9,373 bases of DNA from CAZTAK01 sp964611585 (lineage in GTDB: Bacteria > Pseudomonadota > Alphaproteobacteria > SHVP01), in NCBI GenBank assembly GCA_964611585.1, contig CAZTAK010000084.1, positions 1-9,373 of the forward strand. Direction: 5' to 3'. The notes beneath the pieces were generated by a model that saw only the letters and a list, made by a program, of their open reading frames with translations, ran no database searches and had not been told where the DNA came from. Every line of letters starts with the position of its first letter. The first letter of the stretch is position 1. This document shows, in pieces, positions 6,318 through 9,373 of the stretch. A program made the translations under genes and the position numbers.

Positions 6318-6365
6318 CAGCTCCGCGGGTCCCCCGGTTTCGTGAAATCGAATGGCTCTAGGCAT
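6318..6365 (-). pseudogene. Start of a second quinone oxidoreductase gene, cut after about 16 codons
   Basis: ATG 6365 has a strong AAGGAGAG ribosome site. The first 16-18 codons read M-P-R-A-I-R-F-H-E-T-G-G-P-A-E-L-R-Y, close to the intact oxidoreductase start at 4572 (M-S-R-I-V-R-F-H-E-T-G-G-P-E-V-L). The two DNA stretches share most bases, including a CGATTTCA-x-GAAACCGG core. After this point the frame no longer follows the family and instead enters the DUF917-like tail. The start signals therefore survive while the gene body has gone, which points to a deletion that fused two genes at about 6309-6320. Confidence 0.6.
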
Positions 6366-6586
6366 GCAGTCAACTCTCCTTCCACGACACCGACCCTTCG
6401 ATAGACTGCCGCGGCGGCGAACGCAAGAACCGGGTTGGCACGGCGTGCGCCGCAGACCTGGTGCGCTTCATCGGCCGTCAACAGCCTCCTCGGCGTCACA
6501 AAAGCCGCCGCGGTTTTGCGCTGCCGATTCGTGAAAGGCGTATCACCGGCGGCGCGCCGCCGTTACGCCACCGTCGCGTTACGGCT
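6366..6586 (-). other. Gap with no intact gene, downstream of the acetamidase
   Basis: 221 bases between the acetamidase stop and the truncated oxidoreductase start. One minus-strand frame stays open across most of it and includes T-A-D-E-A-H-Q-V and A-N-P-V-L-A-F-A-A-A-A-V-Y, which could be another worn gene scrap. I cannot assign it to a family, and it has no convincing start. Directly repeated CGTTACG occurs at 6562 and again about 16 bases on. Confidence 0.3.
6547..6562. repeat. 16-base GC palindrome after the acetamidase stop
   Basis: CGGCGGCGCGCCGCCG is a perfect palindrome 24 bases beyond the acetamidase stop. On the transcript it could fold as a 6-base stem with a CGCG loop. No T-run follows on the minus strand, so it is at best a weak or factor-assisted terminator. 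Confidence 0.33.
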
Positions 6587-7531
6587 TCAGTCGAAGACGA
6601 TTCTCGGAAAATAGAACGTGACCACCCAGTTGGGTTGATCGACGATCTCACTGATTCGCAGATCGCCACAAACGCTGCACAGCATGTATGCATCGACAGC
6701 GGACATACCGTGGCGTTTCGACAAGAGATCGATCATCTGTCCGGCCGCCGCCTTCGCCGCCGCCATCAGGTCGGGACCGATACCCGTCGTGACCTCGTAG
6801 CCCTTGGCGTCGAAATGCCGGGTTACCGGACCCGGAGTGGTAAAGCGGGGAAACGCCAGGTTGGCGCCCTTGACCAGGTCGATTTTCAGAACCACCGACA
6901 TCGGGCTTTCAATGGCGGTGCCGCAGATCTCGCCGTCGCCTTGGGCCGCGTGCGTGTCGCCAAGGGAGAACAGCGCGCCGGCCACCTCGACAGGCAGGTA
7001 AAGCTCGGTGCCCTCGGCGAGGTCACGGACATCCATGTTGCCGCCGACATTGCGCGGCGGCACGATGCTGTGCAGCCCCGCCGCCGCCGGTGCGACGCCA
7101 ATGGTGCCGCACATCGGCTTGAGCGGCACCCGTCCGGCGGGGCCATAACTGGCGGGCTCGCGCCCACTGGAATCAAAACTCCAGAGATGCAACGCGGGAT
7201 CCGGAAAATCGTCCGCGAGCAAACCGAATCCCGGGATGTTTGCCGTCCACCCCCACCCCGACGGAGCAATCTCGCCGATGGTTACTTTCAGCGCGTCACC
7301 CGGCTTGGCCCCGTCGATATAGATCGGTCCGGTCACCGGATTGATCTGGCCGAAATCGAGGGTTGCGACACCTTCCACCGATGAACTTGGCGTCAACTGG
7401 CCGCCCGAGGCATCGGTGGTTTCGAATTCGACGACCTCGCCCGGCGCAACGGTCTTGACCGGTGGGAACGAGTTATCCCAGCCGAAATGGCCGTGCGCCT
7501 TGTGGATCGTATGTTTGGCGGTGAGCGGCAT
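6587..7531 (-). CDS. Acetamidase/formamidase family amidohydrolase
   Basis: 314 residues, matching the family (FmdA/AmdA), which releases ammonia from formamide, acetamide or similar short amides. Visible blocks are H-G-H-F-G-W-D-N-S (13-21), the P-V-T-G-P-I-Y-I-D-G-A-K-P-G-D block (65-79), K-P-M-C-G-T-I-G-V-A-P (138-148), R-N-V-G-G-N-M-D (160-167) and the signature G-D-T-H-A-A-Q-G-D-G-E-I-C-G-T (191-205). Start ATG 7531 has an AGAGGAGA ribosome site. There is no signal peptide, so the product is probably cytoplasmic. It follows the M20 gene by 66 bases on the same strand, so the two are probably one transcript. The actual amide is unknown. Many family members near peptidases act on uncharacterised amides. 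Confidence 0.93.
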   Translation of the reverse strand: MPLTAKHTIHKAHGHFGWDNSFPPVKTVAPGEVVEFETTDASGGQLTPSSSVEGVATLDFGQINPVTGPIYIDGAKPGDALKVTIGEIAPSGWGWTANIPGFGLLADDFPDPALHLWSFDSSGREPASYGPAGRVPLKPMCGTIGVAPAAAGLHSIVPPRNVGGNMDVRDLAEGTELYLPVEVAGALFSLGDTHAAQGDGEICGTAIESPMSVVLKIDLVKGANLAFPRFTTPGPVTRHFDAKGYEVTTGIGPDLMAAAKAAAGQMIDLLSKRHGMSAVDAYMLCSVCGDLRISEIVDQPNWVVTFYFPRIVFD

Positions 7532-7597
7532 CGCTGATTTTCTCCTCTGCGGCGAACGATCCAGGGTTGGAGTGTCGGCAACCGGGATCGGCCGGAT

Positions 7598-8758
7598 CTA
7601 CTTCGAAAGCTGCGTTTCCACCAGCCGCGACCAATAGCGTGCGCCGAGAGTCAGAATGTCGTCGTTGAAGTCGTAACCGGCATTATGGACCATGCAACTG
7701 CCTTCGCCTTTGCCGTTGCCGATAAATATGTAGCAGCCGGGCTTTTCTTGCAGCATGAAGGCGAAGTCTTCCGATCCCATGACCGGGGCGATTTCGGTGA
7801 GAACGCTGTCCTCGCCGGTCACGTCTATTGCCGCTGCGGCGGCATTGGCGGTTTCCTCTTCCGCGTTGACGGTTGCGGGATAGCCACGAGAATAACGGAA
7901 CGAATAGGTGGCGCCATGGGCGTCGCAAATTCCGGTGACGATGCTCTCCATCCTCAACTCGACGGTTTTTTGCGTTTCCGCAAGGAGGCTGCGTGTGCAA
8001 CCGCCGAGCGTCACGGTATCGGGAATAATGTTGTTTTCGGTGCCGGCATGAAACATGGTTACGGACACGACGGCGCTGTCGAGCGGATCGGTGTTGCGCG
8101 CCACGATGGTCTGAAACGCCGTTACAACCTGTGACGCCACGAGTACCGGATCGATGCCCGTGTGCGGCATCGCCGCGTGGGTGCCCTTTCCGGTGATCGT
8201 AATCTCGAAAACGTCGAATGCGGCCATGATGGGGCCGACTCGCATGGCAAACTTTCCGGCGGCCAGCTGTGGCCAGTTGTGCATTCCATAAACCGCTGTG
8301 ACCGGGAATTTGTCGAACAATCCGTCGTCGATCATGACCTTGGCCCCGCCAAGGCTCTCCTCGGCGGGTTGGAAAATAAAGTGCACGATGCCGTCGAACG
8401 CGCGCGTCTCGGAGAGATACCTCGCCGCACCCAACAGCATGGTGGTGTGCCCATCGTGGCCACAGGCGTGCATCAGGTTGTCGTGGACTGAGCGGTAATC
8501 GAAATCATTCGCTTCGCGAATGGGGAGCGCGTCCATGTCCGCGCGCAGCGCGATCGCCTTGTTTGCCGTTCCGGCCTTCAGTGTTCCCACGACGCCGGTC
8601 TTGCCGAGGCCGCGACGAACTTCGATGCCGTAGCTTTTCAACTTTTCTGCCACCAGGTCCGAGGTGCGTGTTTCCTCGAATGCGATTTCGGGATGCTTGT
8701 GGATGTCGCGGCGTATTGCCGTCAGCTCCTCGCGGTAGCCTTCGATACGGTCGGTCAT
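7598..8758 (-). CDS. M20-family amidohydrolase (aminoacylase / hippurate hydrolase-like)
   Basis: 386 residues from ATG 8758, which has a GAGGAAAGG ribosome site. An in-frame ATG at 8797 would add 13 non-conserved residues and lacks such a site. The M20D metal and catalytic residues are all visible: H-A-C-G-H-D-G-H (97-104; Cys99 and His101 bind metal), Q-P-A-E-E (130-134; Glu133 general base, Glu134 metal), G-M-H-N-W-P (158-163; His160 metal), H-A-A-M-P-H in the dimerisation domain (194-199), and M-V-H-N-A-G-Y-D-F (356-364; His358 metal). Family members remove acyl groups from N-acyl amino acids (hippurate, N-acetyl and indole-acetyl conjugates) and give free amino acid. It appears to be the first gene of the minus-strand cluster. 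The 416-base non-coding region upstream probably holds its promoter. Confidence 0.94.
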   Translation of the reverse strand: MTDRIEGYREELTAIRRDIHKHPEIAFEETRTSDLVAEKLKSYGIEVRRGLGKTGVVGTLKAGTANKAIALRADMDALPIREANDFDYRSVHDNLMHACGHDGHTTMLLGAARYLSETRAFDGIVHFIFQPAEESLGGAKVMIDDGLFDKFPVTAVYGMHNWPQLAAGKFAMRVGPIMAAFDVFEITITGKGTHAAMPHTGIDPVLVASQVVTAFQTIVARNTDPLDSAVVSVTMFHAGTENNIIPDTVTLGGCTRSLLAETQKTVELRMESIVTGICDAHGATYSFRYSRGYPATVNAEEETANAAAAAIDVTGEDSVLTEIAPVMGSEDFAFMLQEKPGCYIFIGNGKGEGSCMVHNAGYDFNDDILTLGARYWSRLVETQLSK

Positions 8759-9026
8759 GCCTTTCCTCGTTCTGAAGCGGACGTTAGGCGTGTTCATACT
8801 GAATGACCGCCGTCAGCCGGTCGCAGACAATCGTCGTGCCCATTCAGGCGGCGTCTCGAACATTCTTCGTTGTTGGTGGCACAGGTTCAACCACATGTTG
8901 GGTTTACAATGCTATTTTGTTGAATTGGCCCCCCTGGATTATCAACCGATCAAGCTGAGACAGCGGGTTTACGTCCTTTTCTTAGATGCCACCTCCAATA
9001 AGTATCCAGGATGGTGGAGGACGTTA

Positions 9027-9043
9027 TGAGGTAGGTAACCTCA
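9027..9043. promoter_or_regulatory. TGAGGT-N5-ACCTCA inverted repeat, possible operator
   Basis: Perfect 6-base arms around a 5-base spacer (AGGTA), 131 bases upstream of the membrane protein ATG and 268 bases upstream of the M20 ATG. The size and symmetry suit a dimeric regulator of the GntR or MarR kind. No regulator gene is in the window and no second copy was found, so its role is open. Confidence 0.35.
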
Positions 9044-9083
9044 ATCCCCGCGTGCCCGATGAGCGCATTGTGTACGGGCATGG

Positions 9084-9103
9084 CCGGAAAAATTCAAATC
9101 CGG
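9084..9103. repeat. CCGGA-N10-TCCGG inverted repeat
   Basis: Perfect 5-base arms with an A-rich 10-base spacer. The arms are flanked by two direct copies of ATGGCC. It lies 71 bases upstream of the membrane protein start and could be an operator or a leader hairpin. Confidence 0.3.
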
Positions 9104-9174
9104 AATGGCCGTCACGATCCCGGAACTGATCTCATCGGATTCGGGAAACTGCTCTAACGGGCCGGAGTGAACAA

Positions 9175-9373
9175 ATGGACTGGACGACTTTCTGGATTTT
9201 CATCCACCTTCTGGCGATGGCGTTCTGGCTCGGCGCCGACATGGGCGTCTACTATTCGGCCATACTCTTCGTCAGGACCGAGTATTCGCCGGAGACCCGC
9301 GCCGTGCTCGGGCGCGTCGCGCAGGGGGTCGATGTTTTTCCCCGGCTCGCCATGGTTGTGATCCTGCCGACCG
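9175..9373 (+). CDS. Membrane protein, N-terminal part (runs off the window)
   Basis: ATG 9175 follows a GGAG ribosome site, and the frame stays open to the last base (66 codons). It begins M-D-W-T-T-F-W-I-F-I-H-L-L-A-M-A-F-W-L-G-A, a first membrane helix with a central His (residue 11). An aromatic-lined stretch Y-Y-S-A-I-L-F-V follows, then a polar loop (R-T-E-Y-S-P-E-T-R) and a second helix beginning A-M-V-V-I-L-P. A His in the first helix followed by W-L-G is reminiscent of CopD/DUF2269-like small integral membrane proteins, some of which may bind haem. That resemblance is weak. It is transcribed away from the amide cluster and is probably unrelated to it. Confidence 0.7.
   Translation, partial: MDWTTFWIFIHLLAMAFWLGADMGVYYSAILFVRTEYSPETRAVLGRVAQGVDVFPRLAMVVILPT

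Larger units (their letters stand above)
8759..9174. other. Divergent intergenic region between the M20 gene and a membrane protein gene
   Basis: 416 bases without a believable gene. The stretch from about 8880 to 9020 is richer in A/T than the surrounding coding DNA, as expected of promoter-bearing DNA between divergent genes. Two short inverted repeats lie near the membrane-protein end (9027-9043 and 9084-9103). No clear pair of promoter hexamers can be named with confidence on either strand. Confidence 0.5.

Noticed and set aside
6461..7384. 307-codon open frame on the plus strand
   Set aside because: It is antisense to the acetamidase. The Arg/His-rich composition and lack of domains mark it as a shadow frame.
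8800..8900. Short minus-strand frame ending P-P-E-W-A-R-R-L-S-A-T-G just upstream of the M20 gene
   Set aside because: It has at most about 33 codons between stops and no convincing ribosome site. It could be a leader peptide or a scrap, but nothing supports either.
8909..8938. TTGTTG and TATCAA about 17 bases apart on the plus strand, as a promoter
   Set aside because: Only half of each hexamer agrees with the consensus, and it lies more than 200 bases from the membrane protein start.
8990..9020. CCACC/GGTGG and CCTCC/GGAGG matches as a terminator hairpin
   Set aside because: The two 5-base pairings exclude each other, no T-run follows, and no gene ends nearby.
8757..9029. 90-codon open frame on the plus strand upstream of the membrane protein
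   Set aside because: It begins antisense to the M20 start and has no ribosome site. The residue mix is irregular and no family is recognisable.

Overview
The window is GC-rich, densely coding DNA from a bacterium. Its gene content (acetamidase/formamidase, M20 amidohydrolase, M81/MlrC-type peptidase, amidase-signature enzyme, HyuA) and protein style suggest an alphaproteobacterium of the Rhizobiales/Rhodospirillales kind. That placement is an inference from style, not from a marker gene. No rRNA, tRNA, CRISPR array or insertion sequence is visible.

Layout, left to right. Bases 1-93 may be the 3' end of a gene entering from the left (+). Bases 302-~640 are the 5' two-thirds of a GNAT acetyltransferase (+). 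It is cut off where it meets, tail to tail, a truncated HyuA hydantoinase/oxoprolinase gene (-). All seven intact genes lie on the minus strand: an amidase (2430-1132), a small secreted protein (3027-2671), a 100-residue unknown protein (3411-3109), a zinc-independent quinone oxidoreductase (4572-3553), an M81/MlrC-like metallopeptidase (6114-4654), an acetamidase/formamidase (7531-6587) and an M20 aminoacylase/hippurate-hydrolase-like enzyme (8758-7598). A 416-base non-coding stretch with two small inverted repeats follows. A membrane protein gene (+, from 9175) then runs off the right edge.

Read as one cluster, the intact genes look like an amide/N-acyl/peptide scavenging set: M20 deacylase, acetamidase/formamidase, M81 peptidase, amidase, and an oxidoreductase for the released carbon skeleton. 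No transporter or regulator for it is in the window. The shared pathway is an inference from families and gene order.

The most striking feature is the number of gene remnants in the gaps between intact genes: a HyuA head, a C-terminal scrap of a P1/DmpA-type peptidase, and a second quinone-oxidoreductase start codon with ribosome site fused to what looks like the tail of a DUF917 (hydantoinase-associated) protein that has slipped frame at a run of six C. These families commonly travel with hydantoin/amide catabolic genes. The locus therefore looks like a once larger hydantoin/amide/peptide cluster that has been pruned by deletions and frameshifts. I did not find a convincing new defence, mobile or RNA system.
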